Shown piece by piece: positions 6,726-14,931 of a stretch of DNA of 47,674 bases. The stretch comes from Paramuribaculum sp. (GTDB taxonomy: Bacteria; Bacteroidota; Bacteroidia; Bacteroidales; Muribaculaceae). Numbering within the stretch: position 1 is the stretch's first letter; the number at the start of each line of letters is the position of its first letter. Below the pieces are notes generated by a model. That model was not told the origin of the DNA, did no database searches, and worked only from the letters and a program-made list of their open reading frames with translations. A program made the translations under genes and the position numbers. The DNA lies in contig JAIDTT010000032.1 of NCBI GenBank assembly GCA_029060545.1, positions 1 through 47,674 of the forward strand, read 5' to 3'.

Positions 6726-7484
6726 ATGACGATACGCACCTACATACTCGCCCTGCTTATGATGCTGACACTGCATGCCGGCGCCCAGGAACTTGACACT
6801 CTGTCGGCGGGTAGCGGCGTGGCGGCTCCGACGCCATCGTATCTCATTCCGCACCCCGAGATGCAGCAATCCACGCTGTCGCCAATCTTCGACGAGCGGT
6901 CGCTGTCGCCGGCACTACGCCTGTCGGAGTCTCCAATCCACAGCACGTTTATGCTTGACAACACCGGTCTGTTCGGGCCGCTGTCGGGCTTCAGCGGCCA
7001 AGCCGTCTACCCAGGTATGATGGATGTGCGCTCGGCATATCTCAATCTGTCGGCTTCGATCGGAAAGCTCGACCTCAATCTCTGGGGCGAGGCTTCGCAG
7101 ATAGGAGCGTTCAGGAGCTATTACCGCCACTTCGGCGTGGGGATGAGTGCCCGGATAAATTTCACTGACCGACTGAGTATGACGCTCTTCGGCACATACT
7201 ACACTCCCCTGCGCGGCTTACAGCCCGCAATGGCAGGCTTCTTCACCACGAGCCGCGCCGGCGGATATCTGTCGTACGACCTGTCGGATCACTGGGGCGT
7301 GAGCGTGGGCGCGCAGACTGTGCGCTCCGACTTCGACAACCGCTGGCGAATGCAGCCGATCGTGATGCCTTACTACCGGCTCAACAAGCACGTGACCGTA
7401 GAGGTGGACCTCGGTGGTGTACTCTATAATGCATTTATTGACAATGGCTCGCGCAATCCTACTATCGCGCCACCTCGACGCTAA
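6726..7484 (+). CDS. exported beta-strand-rich protein of unknown function
   Basis: This 252-residue protein has a clear Sec signal (MTIRTYILALLMMLTLHAGAQ) and alternating aromatic/polar strands ending in turns, e.g. SIGKLDLNLWGEAS, RLSMTLFGTYYTPL, GGYLSYDLSDHWGVSVG and HVTVEVDLGGVLYN. That pattern suggests a small outer-membrane beta-barrel or periplasmic beta-protein. I recognise no named family. It starts 7 nt after a good -7 box and is followed after 10 bp by another secreted protein gene, so the two may be co-expressed. A signal peptidase I site near AGAQ is likely. Confidence 0.75.
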   Translation: MTIRTYILALLMMLTLHAGAQELDTLSAGSGVAAPTPSYLIPHPEMQQSTLSPIFDERSLSPALRLSESPIHSTFMLDNTGLFGPLSGFSGQAVYPGMMDVRSAYLNLSASIGKLDLNLWGEASQIGAFRSYYRHFGVGMSARINFTDRLSMTLFGTYYTPLRGLQPAMAGFFTTSRAGGYLSYDLSDHWGVSVGAQTVRSDFDNRWRMQPIVMPYYRLNKHVTVEVDLGGVLYNAFIDNGSRNPTIAPPRR

Positions 7485-7494
7485 CACTTCAATC

Positions 7495-7917
7495 ATGAAT
7501 TTCAGACTTATACTATTATCAATATGCACCGCTTTCGCTTTGACTGCTTCGGCTGAACGCCTTGGCGTGATCGAGGCCGAGAGGGTGTATCAGGCATACG
7601 GGCGGCAGGTGAAGTCGGGCGACTTCGCCGAATACAACGGTATGATATGCTACTACCAGGCGGAGGGGGCCACGGAGATGACTCTACTCATTGAGGCTTT
7701 GGGTGTGCCCGAAGAGGCCATATCACTGAGTATCAACCCCGACGGCTGGCAATCAAAGGAGACCGATGAGGGCGTGGCAGCATACGTGTATAATGCTCCG
7801 GACGGTAGTTTCGATGTAGTCGTGATGGGCTTGGACGGCGACGATGCTCTGCTGTCGCTCTCGCGAAAGAGGAAGCCGACTATGGGATATCTCTTCGACC
7901 GCAAGCCTGTGCAATAA
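7495..7917 (+). CDS. small secreted protein of unknown function
   Basis: The 140-residue product has an N-terminal signal peptide ([20 protein letters not shown]) and a compact mature domain of about 120 residues with no cysteine-rich or catalytic signature. I chose ATG 7495 because it gives the signal peptide; an upstream in-frame ATG at 7414 lies within the previous gene. It follows that gene by 10 bp and precedes the acetyltransferase gene by 13 bp, so the three may form one transcription unit. No family is recognised. Confidence 0.75.
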   Translation: MNFRLILLSICTAFALTASAERLGVIEAERVYQAYGRQVKSGDFAEYNGMICYYQAEGATEMTLLIEALGVPEEAISLSINPDGWQSKETDEGVAAYVYNAPDGSFDVVVMGLDGDDALLSLSRKRKPTMGYLFDRKPVQ

Positions 7918-7930
7918 AAAATCATCAACT

Positions 7931-8500
7931 ATGATAGAACCCGATATCTGGCAGAAGATGATGAGCGGAGAGCCCTATGATGCCTCCCATCCGTATCTGT
8001 TAGAGCGCCTTGAGGCGACCCGCGAACTGCTGTGGGAATACAACAATATGCGTCCGTCGGACACCGAGGGACGCCGGGATATAATCCATCGCCTGCTGGG
8101 CTCTCACGGCGCGAACTGCCACATCAATCAGCCCTTTCGCTGCGACTACGGCGAGAATGTGCACGTGGGTGAGAATTTCTTCGCCAACTTCAACCTCACA
8201 ATACTCGACGAAGCGCGTGTGACGATCGGCGATAACGCCTTTATCGGTCCTAACGTGAGTATCTACACGGCTTGCCATCCGCTCGAAGCGGAGGCTCGCA
8301 ACACTCTGGTGGAATGGGCTGAGCCGGTGACGATCGGCGATAATGTGTGGATAGGCGGAAGTGCGGTGATCCTTCCCGGCGTGACGCTCGGCAACAACGT
8401 AGTGGTAGGCGCGGGCGCCGTAGTGACGCGCTCATTCCCCGATGGCGTGGTGATAGCCGGTAACCCGGCCCGCATCATCAAGACTATCGACAGTGAATAA
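7931..8500 (+). CDS. maltose/galactoside O-acetyltransferase-type hexapeptide enzyme
   Basis: This 189-residue left-handed beta-helix acetyltransferase belongs to the LacA/Maa/NodL group, which acetylates the 6-OH of sugars with acetyl-CoA. The N-terminal Mac domain is present ([29 protein letters not shown]), followed by hexapeptide repeats ([46 protein letters not shown]) and the catalytic-His region [12 protein letters not shown]. The closing motif [11 protein letters not shown] is typical. ATG 7931 gives the family length; the longer upstream reading frame overlaps the previous gene. The sugar acceptor is not known. Confidence 0.92.
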   Translation: MIEPDIWQKMMSGEPYDASHPYLLERLEATRELLWEYNNMRPSDTEGRRDIIHRLLGSHGANCHINQPFRCDYGENVHVGENFFANFNLTILDEARVTIGDNAFIGPNVSIYTACHPLEAEARNTLVEWAEPVTIGDNVWIGGSAVILPGVTLGNNVVVGAGAVVTRSFPDGVVIAGNPARIIKTIDSE

Positions 8501-8511
8501 CAACCCCTGCG

Positions 8512-8874
8512 CTACTCGGCGTAGAGGTTTTCAGCTTCCTGCGGGATATATTGTGCTACCAGTCGGCTGATTTTCATCATGTCGGGCTTACGAGTGGCAT
8601 AGTCGATCAGCGTACCGATGGGGTAAAGGTCGGGGTCGGAGGCGGACTGGAAATCGGCGGCATCTTCCGAATAGTCGCCATCCACGGCTGCGTCGGCTTC
8701 AATGGCGTAGTCGTTGTACTCAATCACGCGATTGGCATCTTTGTGACGTTCGATGCTGACTAAAAGCGTAGTCGGGATAATGCTCAACTGAGGGTCTTCG
8801 CCCCAGGGCGCAGGATTGTTGATAACCTCTGCCACATTGGAGGCAATAACGTCGGTAAGTTCTTTTCTTGTCAT
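8512..8874 (-). CDS. small acidic protein of unknown function
   Basis: This 120-residue protein is strongly acidic and has no signal peptide or membrane segment. It starts MTRKELTDVIASNVAEVIN and contains the Asp-rich stretch AAVDGDYSEDAADFQSASD. I recognise no family. It is convergent with the acetyltransferase gene (11 bp between stops) and downstream of the AAA ATPase gene. GC use is similar to the core genes, so it need not have arrived with the ATPase. Confidence 0.65.
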   Translation of the reverse strand: MTRKELTDVIASNVAEVINNPAPWGEDPQLSIIPTTLLVSIERHKDANRVIEYNDYAIEADAAVDGDYSEDAADFQSASDPDLYPIGTLIDYATRKPDMMKISRLVAQYIPQEAENLYAE

Positions 8875-8949
8875 AGTGTAATATCGTTTTGTTTTCTATA
8901 ACTATAACAAGCACTGCGCTGAAATGGTTGCCCCAAAAAAGATGCGATA

Positions 8950-10281
8950 TTACATATCGTCCAATGTGAACAAGCGGGGTTCTATCTCATAATTCGATAG
9001 GATGCTCGTGCGGATGCACTCAACTTTATCCATAAATGCTTTATGGTCGTAGTTACGCTTCTTTCGCTTCACTTCGGCCAAGGTTGCCGTATTTCCGTCT
9101 ATTGAAAGAGCTACAATATCTATCTCATTTGCTTCCTTACCTTTCTTACGTTCCCACCATGAGCCAATATCGGAATACTTATGGCTTTCCATCATCTTCA
9201 ACCGAAACCATTTTTCAAGTGCAAGACCCGAAAATGTCGGATAATCAGATAGGACAAGTCTACGCAGATATTCAAAATTGTTAAGTTCAACCAATGTCTG
9301 ATTCCGGTCAAAATAGTTAAACCAGAAGCGAAGGAAATTATCGCTAATTTCATACTGCACATTCTGAGATCGAGGCTTGGACAGAATCGGGCGTACCCGC
9401 TTGATGAGCGAGTAATCTTCTATCAGGCGTTTCAGATGCCCGGCAACAGTGACGCCTCCAAGTGCGCTCTCTATTGCTCCCTGAGTATTGATCCCGGAGG
9501 CGATGCAACTCAATACTGAAAAATACATTCCATAATCTTTACCGAACTCCTCTATCAATAAATTACGCCCTTCGGTTACGAACAAGGAGTTTTCCCGGAC
9601 TATATAATCGAACATTCCTTCGATTGACAAATCGGTATCGTCGCATAGCAACTCTATATATTTTGGGATACCTCCGGTGACGGTATATAAGGCCAGCAAT
9701 TCATCGTTGGTATAATCCGGACGGAAGTCCCGCATGATCTCCTTCATAGTCTCGGTGCCGAATCCAGAAAGACGTATAATGGCATCCGCTCTGCCAAAGA
9801 GTGGTTCATGATAATTTTCAAAGATCTTGTGCATCATTGAATACACAGACCCCATGAGAAGCAAATTGATATGAGTATCGTCGCGATAGGAATCCCAAAT
9901 ATTCTGCATATCACTATACACAGATGGATTTATAGTGAAAAACTCCTGAAATTCATCAATTATAAGGTTGAACTTTCGGGTCTTCGCAAATTCCATCAAT
10001 ATACGGAATAATGATTTGAACGATTTTATCTCCGCCGGAACATAACAATCGAGAGCCGCCGAGATCAACCCCGCAAACTCTTCACACAAAGCCGCTTCGT
10101 TTTTTCTGCTGACAAACAGATATACTGTTGGATTCTCACTTTGCGTAGCACGCAGAGCCAGTGATGTCTTACCGATACGACGCCTACCAGTTATAACAGT
10201 CATTCTTGACCGGGAATCAAAGGCACGTCCCTGTATCTGCCTCAGTTCCTCAATTTCCTTTGTCCGATTATAAAATTTCAT
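8950..10281 (-). CDS. AAA ATPase with C-terminal DUF234 PD-(D/E)XK-like domain
   Basis: This 443-residue protein is of the archaeal-type ATPase/DUF234 family, common in Bacteroidales as scattered accessory genes. Residues 5-45 hold RTKEIEEL and Walker A GRRRIGKT (32-39); Walker B is LIIDEFQEF. A winged-helix region follows, and the C-terminus has a nuclease-like core: WWERKKGKE, D388 in NEIDIVAL, and E403-V-K405 in AEVKRK, matching the D...ExK pattern. The gene is visibly AT-richer than its neighbours, which suggests lateral acquisition. A 35-bp dyad sits between its -7 box and ATG. Its role is unknown; defence or DNA-related functions have been proposed for relatives. Confidence 0.85.
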   Translation of the reverse strand: MKFYNRTKEIEELRQIQGRAFDSRSRMTVITGRRRIGKTSLALRATQSENPTVYLFVSRKNEAALCEEFAGLISAALDCYVPAEIKSFKSLFRILMEFAKTRKFNLIIDEFQEFFTINPSVYSDMQNIWDSYRDDTHINLLLMGSVYSMMHKIFENYHEPLFGRADAIIRLSGFGTETMKEIMRDFRPDYTNDELLALYTVTGGIPKYIELLCDDTDLSIEGMFDYIVRENSLFVTEGRNLLIEEFGKDYGMYFSVLSCIASGINTQGAIESALGGVTVAGHLKRLIEDYSLIKRVRPILSKPRSQNVQYEISDNFLRFWFNYFDRNQTLVELNNFEYLRRLVLSDYPTFSGLALEKWFRLKMMESHKYSDIGSWWERKKGKEANEIDIVALSIDGNTATLAEVKRKKRNYDHKAFMDKVECIRTSILSNYEIEPRLFTLDDM

Positions 10282-10283
10282 AC

Positions 10284-10318
10284 TTTGTCACAGCGGTAAT
10301 TATTACAGCGGTGACAAA
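10284..10318. promoter_or_regulatory. 35-bp interrupted palindrome in the AAA ATPase leader
   Basis: On the plus strand, TTTGTCAC and GTGACAAA bracket an inner GTAAT-T-ATTAC palindrome, separated on both sides by AGCG. The AGCG blocks are directly repeated rather than complementary, so CAGCGGT also occurs twice in the same direction. It lies 3 bp upstream of the ATG at 10281 and overlaps a minus-strand -7 box TAATTTTG. It suits a dimer-of-dimers operator or a 5' mRNA hairpin. Confidence 0.65.
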
Positions 10319-10399
10319 ATTACTAAATTTTCCAATATTTCAAACCAAACCACCGTAAAATATTATCTACCTCAACATTAATTAGAGCCGGAATTAAGG

Positions 10400-10669
10400 T
10401 CAGGGATTGAGGAGGTCGGGGTTGAAGAAGGCTTCGATCTGGCGGGCCTGGTCGAGGGCTACGGAGGCGGGACCGTCGGGCTCAAGGGCGTCGGAACGGC
10501 AATAGTCGCTCATGGCTTTGGAGCGCTCGCCAAGGCGCCAATAGGTGCGACCGCGTTCGAAAATGGCTTCTGCATTGTCGGGCTCACGATCAATCAGGGC
10601 ATTAAGCTCAACCAATGCCTCGGAAAGTTTGTTTTCTTTTAAAAGCTGTCTTATCTGTATCATATCCAT
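10400..10669 (-). CDS. small TPR-containing protein
   Basis: The 89-residue protein has about two tetratricopeptide-like helical pairs: IRQLLKENKLSEALVELNALIDREPDNAEAIFERGRTYWRLGERSKAMSDYCRSDALEPD shows the A-x-F-x-R-G...A/S-x-x-D-Y...L-P spacing. TPRs mediate protein-protein contact; no partner is evident. I chose ATG 10669 (alternative 10663), 8 nt after a -7 box TAACTTTG at 10678-10685 on the minus strand; the longer upstream frame runs through the divergent phosphatase gene. There is no signal peptide. Confidence 0.78.
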   Translation of the reverse strand: MDMIQIRQLLKENKLSEALVELNALIDREPDNAEAIFERGRTYWRLGERSKAMSDYCRSDALEPDGPASVALDQARQIEAFFNPDLLNP

Positions 10670-10677
10670 AGCAACCC

Positions 10678-10685
10678 CAAAGTTA
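10678..10685 (-). promoter_or_regulatory. -7 box of the TPR gene
   Basis: TAACTTTG on the minus strand lies 8 nt before ATG 10669, so the transcript would be near-leaderless. The divergent phosphatase ATG at 10692 is only 6 bp away, so its promoter must lie inside the TPR gene. Confidence 0.5.
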
Positions 10686-10691
10686 GCAATT

Positions 10692-11912
10692 ATGTTCATC
10701 ACCACGAAATTCCGTCTACTGATACTGTGTGCGCTCACGGCGCTGTGTGCATCCGCTTCCGTCAATGCCGATCTGTTCGGCTCGGCCAAGCCCTACCCGG
10801 ACCCGAAGGGCACGCTCATGCTTCCCGACTCACTTACGCCAGTGATGATCAACCATGTGGGGCGACACGGAGCACGCTTCCCGTCGGGGCCGTCGCACAC
10901 GGCTACGATACGCAGATTCCTGTCGGCCGGGACGCTTACCCCTTCAGGACAGCGCCTTATTAATATAGCTGACAGTATCGACAACACAACGGAGGGGCGC
11001 TGGGGTGCTCTCGACTCGCTCGGTATGGCTGAGCAGGCCGGTATCGCGCGCCGGATGGTGAACCGGTTTCCTGATATCTTCCGAGGAGAGGTAAGGGTGC
11101 AAGCGGTCAGTTCATACGTGCCTCGCTGTGTGGCAAGCATGTATTCCTTTCTCCACGAGGTAGCCACACTCCACCGCGAAGCGGAGATCACCGCCTCGTC
11201 GGGCCCGCAGTATTCGCCCCTGATGCGCTTCTTCAGCGTCAACGAGATATATAAGCATTGGGCAGACACAATTGATACCGACCGGATACTCATCGCGATG
11301 CCGGAGTTTGACATAGCCGAAGCATCGATCGCGAAACTATTCGCGCAGGCACCACAATCCACACCTCGCGAAAGACTTAAATTTCTTATGGCGGAATATT
11401 CCACGCTTGCCATACAAAGCGCTTCGGGCGGCGATGCCCTGACGTGGCATGAATTTCTTTCGCCCAAGGAGATGGAAGCCTTGTGGGCGCTCAACGATGT
11501 GCGCCAGCATCTGCTCCACAGCGCGTCAGCCCAATCGCTCATTCCTTCGGCTATAGCCGCTCCCCTGCTACGGGATATCGCAGCCGATTTCGATGCGTAT
11601 GTAGCCAATCCAACCACTGCAGTGCCAGTGAATCTGCGCTTCGGCCACGCCGAGACCCTGATGCCTCTGCTGGCTCTTATGCAGGTGCCTGACTGCTATT
11701 ATACGGGGCCAACCGAGGAGGTACCGAATCATTGGCACAACTACGATATAGTGCCTATGGCTGCTAATCTACAGATGATTATGGTGCGTGGCCAATCGGG
11801 CGGTTACTACGTAATCACGCTACTCAACGAGAATCCGGTAAGGCTTCCCGGATTGCCTCTTTACGCACCCTGGCCACAAATGCGTGAGTATCTGCTCGAA
11901 AAAATAATTTGA
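10692..11912 (+). CDS. histidine-type (branch 2) phosphatase, MINPP/phytase-like
   Basis: This 406-residue exported histidine phosphatase resembles multiple inositol polyphosphate phosphatases, which strip phosphates from phytate. The signal peptide covers about residues 1-26. The active-site motif RHGARFP starts at R58 with nucleophile H59, and the distal proton-donor motif is HAE at 319-321, as in MINPP enzymes (histidine acid phosphatases use HD). ATG 10692 is used because it starts the signal peptide. The gene stands alone between a divergent TPR gene and the TraB/GumN operon. Phytate as substrate is an inference from the HAE motif. Confidence 0.88.
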   Translation: MFITTKFRLLILCALTALCASASVNADLFGSAKPYPDPKGTLMLPDSLTPVMINHVGRHGARFPSGPSHTATIRRFLSAGTLTPSGQRLINIADSIDNTTEGRWGALDSLGMAEQAGIARRMVNRFPDIFRGEVRVQAVSSYVPRCVASMYSFLHEVATLHREAEITASSGPQYSPLMRFFSVNEIYKHWADTIDTDRILIAMPEFDIAEASIAKLFAQAPQSTPRERLKFLMAEYSTLAIQSASGGDALTWHEFLSPKEMEALWALNDVRQHLLHSASAQSLIPSAIAAPLLRDIAADFDAYVANPTTAVPVNLRFGHAETLMPLLALMQVPDCYYTGPTEEVPNHWHNYDIVPMAANLQMIMVRGQSGGYYVITLLNENPVRLPGLPLYAPWPQMREYLLEKII

Positions 11913-11930
11913 AAAAAAACGGAACGAAAA

Positions 11931-11961
11931 TTTGGAGGATAATATTTTTGTAGTACCTTTG
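11931..11961 (+). promoter_or_regulatory. promoter of the TraB/GumN-ABC-GntR operon
   Basis: TTTG (11931-11934), a 19-nt spacer and TACCTTTG (11954-11961) form a full Bacteroidetes -33/-7 promoter. The predicted transcription start (about 11966) lies inside the palindrome that begins at 11963. Confidence 0.7.
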
Positions 11962-11962
11962 C

Positions 11963-11986
11963 GGTGTTGTAGTCAACTACAACACC
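11963..11986. promoter_or_regulatory. 24-bp perfect palindrome at the operon transcription start
   Basis: GGTGTTGTAGT and its exact reverse complement ACTACAACACC flank a 2-bp centre (CA). It begins two bases after the -7 box, so a bound dimer would block initiation. The operon encodes a YtrA-type GntR regulator at its 3' end, the obvious candidate ligand. Alternatively it is a 5' mRNA hairpin. A GTTGTAG half-site also occurs at 14895-14901, upstream of the flavodoxin-fold gene. Confidence 0.65.
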
Positions 11987-12017
11987 AAACCACTAAGTAT
12001 AACCAATATTATCCATA

Positions 12018-12893
12018 ATGAAACGCTATTCATTACTTCTGCTCACGCTACTCGCCACAGTAGCCTCGCAGGCCGCACTGCTTTGGAAGGTGACCGCACC
12101 CGGTTCCGACAAATCATCGTACATACTCGGCTCACACCACTTAGCTCACGCTTCGACCTTGGACGCATACCCGATGCTCGACTCCATACTTACCGCATCG
12201 GAAATGATGGTGTGTGAACTCAGCGCTGACGAGATGAACGATCCCGCACTGGCATCGTATCTGCAGACACGCATGATGGCTCCGGCCGATTCCACGCTAT
12301 CGAAGGTGCTGAATCCGGCCACATACGCAACTCTCGATTCTCTGCTTCAGCACTACGGTCTCGGCTCGGCCGCCGCATACGAACCGATGAATCCGATGGC
12401 CGTAGGTACTGTAATAGAAGTATTCACACTTATGAAAGAGATGCCCGAACTGATGACGAGCGTCGGAGTAGACAAGTCCATGATGGCTCGCGCCACAGCT
12501 GCCGGCAAGAAGGTGACGGGACTGGAGACGGTGGAGCGACAGGCAGAGATACTTTACGGTATGCCTATCTCAGAGCAGGCCGCAGCACTTGAAAAATTGC
12601 TGTCGTCACCTTCCGAGATCACCGGGAAATCGCGCGAAATGTATGAGCTCTATTCAGCAGGCGACATCGACGGGCTCTATGCTCTGACACACTCTTCAAT
12701 GACACCAGAGGAGGAACAGCGGCTGCTCACCGATCGCAATAGCCATTGGGTCAACTTTCTACTTACGTTGCTGCCCACAAGTTCGGTGATGATAGTAGTG
12801 GGCGCAGGCCACCTCGGCGGCCCGCAGGGACTACTCCAGCTGCTTCGCGACAACAAATATGAAGTGACACCCGTATCACCCAACGCACTATGA
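12018..12893 (+). CDS. TraB/GumN family protein
   Basis: This 291-residue exported protein of the TraB/GumN (Tiki-like) superfamily has a signal peptide in residues 1-20. Family motifs are visible: the N-terminal ILGSHHLAH (GxxH-type), a central GLETVERQ segment and the C-terminal VVGAGHLGGPQGL with its conserved GxxH. Some relatives are metalloproteases (Tiki) and others are of unknown function. It is the first gene of a tightly coupled operon; its stop overlaps the ABC ATPase start by 4 bp (ATGA). The link to a GntR-controlled ABC system suggests an envelope-stress or peptide-related role (inference). Confidence 0.88.
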   Translation: MKRYSLLLLTLLATVASQAALLWKVTAPGSDKSSYILGSHHLAHASTLDAYPMLDSILTASEMMVCELSADEMNDPALASYLQTRMMAPADSTLSKVLNPATYATLDSLLQHYGLGSAAAYEPMNPMAVGTVIEVFTLMKEMPELMTSVGVDKSMMARATAAGKKVTGLETVERQAEILYGMPISEQAAALEKLLSSPSEITGKSREMYELYSAGDIDGLYALTHSSMTPEEEQRLLTDRNSHWVNFLLTLLPTSSVMIVVGAGHLGGPQGLLQLLRDNKYEVTPVSPNAL

Positions 12894-13729
12894 TAAAGAT
12901 TACAGACCTCACCTATTGCTACAACAATTCGCGTGCAGAGGCACTGAGCCACGTCGACACCACGATAGGCCCCGGTATACATCTGCTTTTGGGCGAAAAC
13001 GGTGCCGGCAAGACCACTCTGCTCAGCCTTATAGGGGGATGGCTCAAGGCACGTCCCGCCACCGCTGTTGAGATCGACGGCATTCCCACGGCCAACCGCG
13101 AACCATCGGTAATGTCGCAGACATTCATGCTCACCGACGATACCGTGTTTCCATTCAACAGTATCCGTCAGATGGTGGAATATCACACCCCCTTCTATCC
13201 CGGCTTCTCGTGGGAGACGCTTACGGAATGTATGAAGGCGTTCGGTCTGAGCATCGACCAGCGCATTGACACCTATAGCCTCGGTAACCGCAAGAAGGCT
13301 ATGCTGTCGTATGCCTTAGCCCTACATACCGACGTGCTGCTCCTCGACGAACCTACCAACGGGCTCGACATAACATCGCGCCATACACTGCTCGAACTTA
13401 TGGCGCGCTTCTGCGACCCGGAACAGACCGTAATCGTGTCGACACACACGGTAATGGATCTCAAGAATCTGTTTGAAAGCGTATTGGTACTTGCAGGCAG
13501 CCGCCTGGTACTATCATCTTCAATCGCCGATATCGAGAGCAAAGTGGCATTTATAGCCGCCAACGAGCCGCATCCGCAGGCCTTGTACACTCTCACGTCG
13601 CTCGGCCGCCTTGAAATGATCGTGCCCGCCGCCGTGGCCGGGCGCCCGTCGCAAGTAGATTTCACCCTATTGTTTAACGCACTGCAGTCGCCCTCCCGCG
13701 CCGAACTGCTCAGAATACTAAACTCATGA
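12890..13729 (+). CDS. ABC transporter ATP-binding protein
   Basis: The 279-residue ATPase has Walker A GENGAGKT (35-42), Q-loop region SQTFMLTDDTVFPF, Walker B VLLLDEPTNGLD (149-160) and the switch His in STH. The signature motif is degenerate (YSLGNRKKA instead of LSGGQ), as in the YtrB/CcmA-like exporters that pair with GntR regulators. It overlaps its neighbours by 4 bp on both sides, so one mRNA and coupled translation are likely. The ~70-residue C-terminal extension has no clear motif. The transported substrate is unknown. Confidence 0.9.
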   Translation: MIKITDLTYCYNNSRAEALSHVDTTIGPGIHLLLGENGAGKTTLLSLIGGWLKARPATAVEIDGIPTANREPSVMSQTFMLTDDTVFPFNSIRQMVEYHTPFYPGFSWETLTECMKAFGLSIDQRIDTYSLGNRKKAMLSYALALHTDVLLLDEPTNGLDITSRHTLLELMARFCDPEQTVIVSTHTVMDLKNLFESVLVLAGSRLVLSSSIADIESKVAFIAANEPHPQALYTLTSLGRLEMIVPAAVAGRPSQVDFTLLFNALQSPSRAELLRILNS

Positions 13730-14514
13730 CCACATCCGCCACCCAATCACTCCCTGCCACCGACCGCTTCTCGTGGCGCCGCATCGGCATGGTAGCACGA
13801 TACTATTATCCGTCGTTCAAGCGCCCGCTAATTATATTTCCGCTTATGTCACTTGTAGTAGGGATCTTTACCCTGCTGTCGGTCAGGTATGAGTTCAACC
13901 TTTTCTTCTCGGGCACACTATCTACCATCCTCACATTCACTTACTACTGGAGTCCTGTCATATTCAACCGTATAGAATCGAGCCAGCTTACCACTTCGCT
14001 ACCCTGCCGCTGGTCGGAGCGCGCCACATTCGTGATGGCCATTGCCCTGCTCGGACTACCACTTCTGCTCTTCACTCCTTCGTATGCACTGAGCGAACTT
14101 GGCGAATATCTATATCCTGAGAAATACTGGCTTTTTGTCCATACAGCTACAGAGAACACGGACATTATACCGACTGCAATTGCTACCTGCCTTAAAGTAG
14201 CTATGAGTCTGTTGCCGTTCTCGGTAGCTCTTTATACCATCCACCGCGCCCGCAAGAGCCGTGTGTTCAAGGCCATAATGTTTAGCGTGGTAGCTCTGAT
14301 CGCAGAGACCATAACCATCGGCGTGACAATGGGACTAATCGTGGTGCGAGCCTCAGAATATAACATTATGAATCCCGGCCACAATTCATCAATCGACGTT
14401 ACGCTTGATCAAATATCGGAAGCTAGTCTATATACAGCCTGTATAGTCGGCACTTTGGCGTTGATGTTTATTGTGCTTACGATCCGTCGGTTCAAAACTA
14501 CACAGCTGTCATGA
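13726..14514 (+). CDS. ABC transporter-associated integral membrane protein
   Basis: This 262-residue protein has about six hydrophobic segments (LIIFPLMSLVVGIFTLL, GTLSTILTFTYYW, FVMAIALLGLPLLLF, AMSLLPFSVALYTI, MFSVVALIAETITIG and ACIVGTLALMFIVLTI). It is the likely permease partner of the preceding ATPase. It has no recognisable motif of its own, which is normal for this class. It overlaps the ATPase upstream and the GntR regulator downstream by 4 bp each. Confidence 0.85.
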   Translation: MTTSATQSLPATDRFSWRRIGMVARYYYPSFKRPLIIFPLMSLVVGIFTLLSVRYEFNLFFSGTLSTILTFTYYWSPVIFNRIESSQLTTSLPCRWSERATFVMAIALLGLPLLLFTPSYALSELGEYLYPEKYWLFVHTATENTDIIPTAIATCLKVAMSLLPFSVALYTIHRARKSRVFKAIMFSVVALIAETITIGVTMGLIVVRASEYNIMNPGHNSSIDVTLDQISEASLYTACIVGTLALMFIVLTIRRFKTTQLS

Positions 14515-14870
14515 TGGAGTTTTCGGAGTCACGCCCCATATATATGCAGGTGGCCGACTACTGCTTCACGTGCATAATGACCCACCGCTGGGCTCCGGGG
14601 GAACGTATGCCATCGGTGCGTGAACTGGCTGTAGGGCTCAGCGTCAACACCCACACGGTACTGAAAGCGCTCGACTTTCTGCGCGATCTGGGTGTGGTGG
14701 AGCCACGCCGCGGATTAGGCTTCTTCCTCACCGAAGATGCCCCGGAACGTGTGATGCAGGCCAAGCGCGAGGAATTTTTCGCCACCGTACTCCCCGATAT
14801 TTTCGAACGCATGGATGTGCTCGGCATCACCCCGGAGGAGATCGCCGAAGCCTATCGCAAGCGCAAATAG
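14511..14870 (+). CDS. GntR family transcriptional regulator, YtrA subfamily
   Basis: This 119-residue regulator has a GntR winged helix (residues 5-75: SRPIYMQVADYCFTCIM..., PSVRELAVGLSVNTHTVLKAL, EPRRGLGFFL) and only a short helical C-terminal dimerisation segment. That is the YtrA layout, which is usually encoded with ABC transporters it represses. It is the last gene of the four-gene operon and overlaps the membrane protein gene. It probably binds the palindrome at 11963-11986 (inference). Confidence 0.93.
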   Translation: MMEFSESRPIYMQVADYCFTCIMTHRWAPGERMPSVRELAVGLSVNTHTVLKALDFLRDLGVVEPRRGLGFFLTEDAPERVMQAKREEFFATVLPDIFERMDVLGITPEEIAEAYRKRK

Positions 14871-14931
14871 CAGAACTTTTTAATCATATCGGGCGTTGTA
14901 GGAGTGTACACACACTTAAGACACACGCGAT

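Noticed and set aside
7414-7494. Longer start for the small secreted protein
   Set aside because: The extension overlaps the preceding gene and would bury the signal peptide found at 7495.
10793-11617. 274-residue minus-strand frame antisense to the phosphatase gene
   Set aside because: The RHGARFP and HAE motifs identify the plus-strand gene; the antisense product is Ser/Ala/Arg-rich noise.
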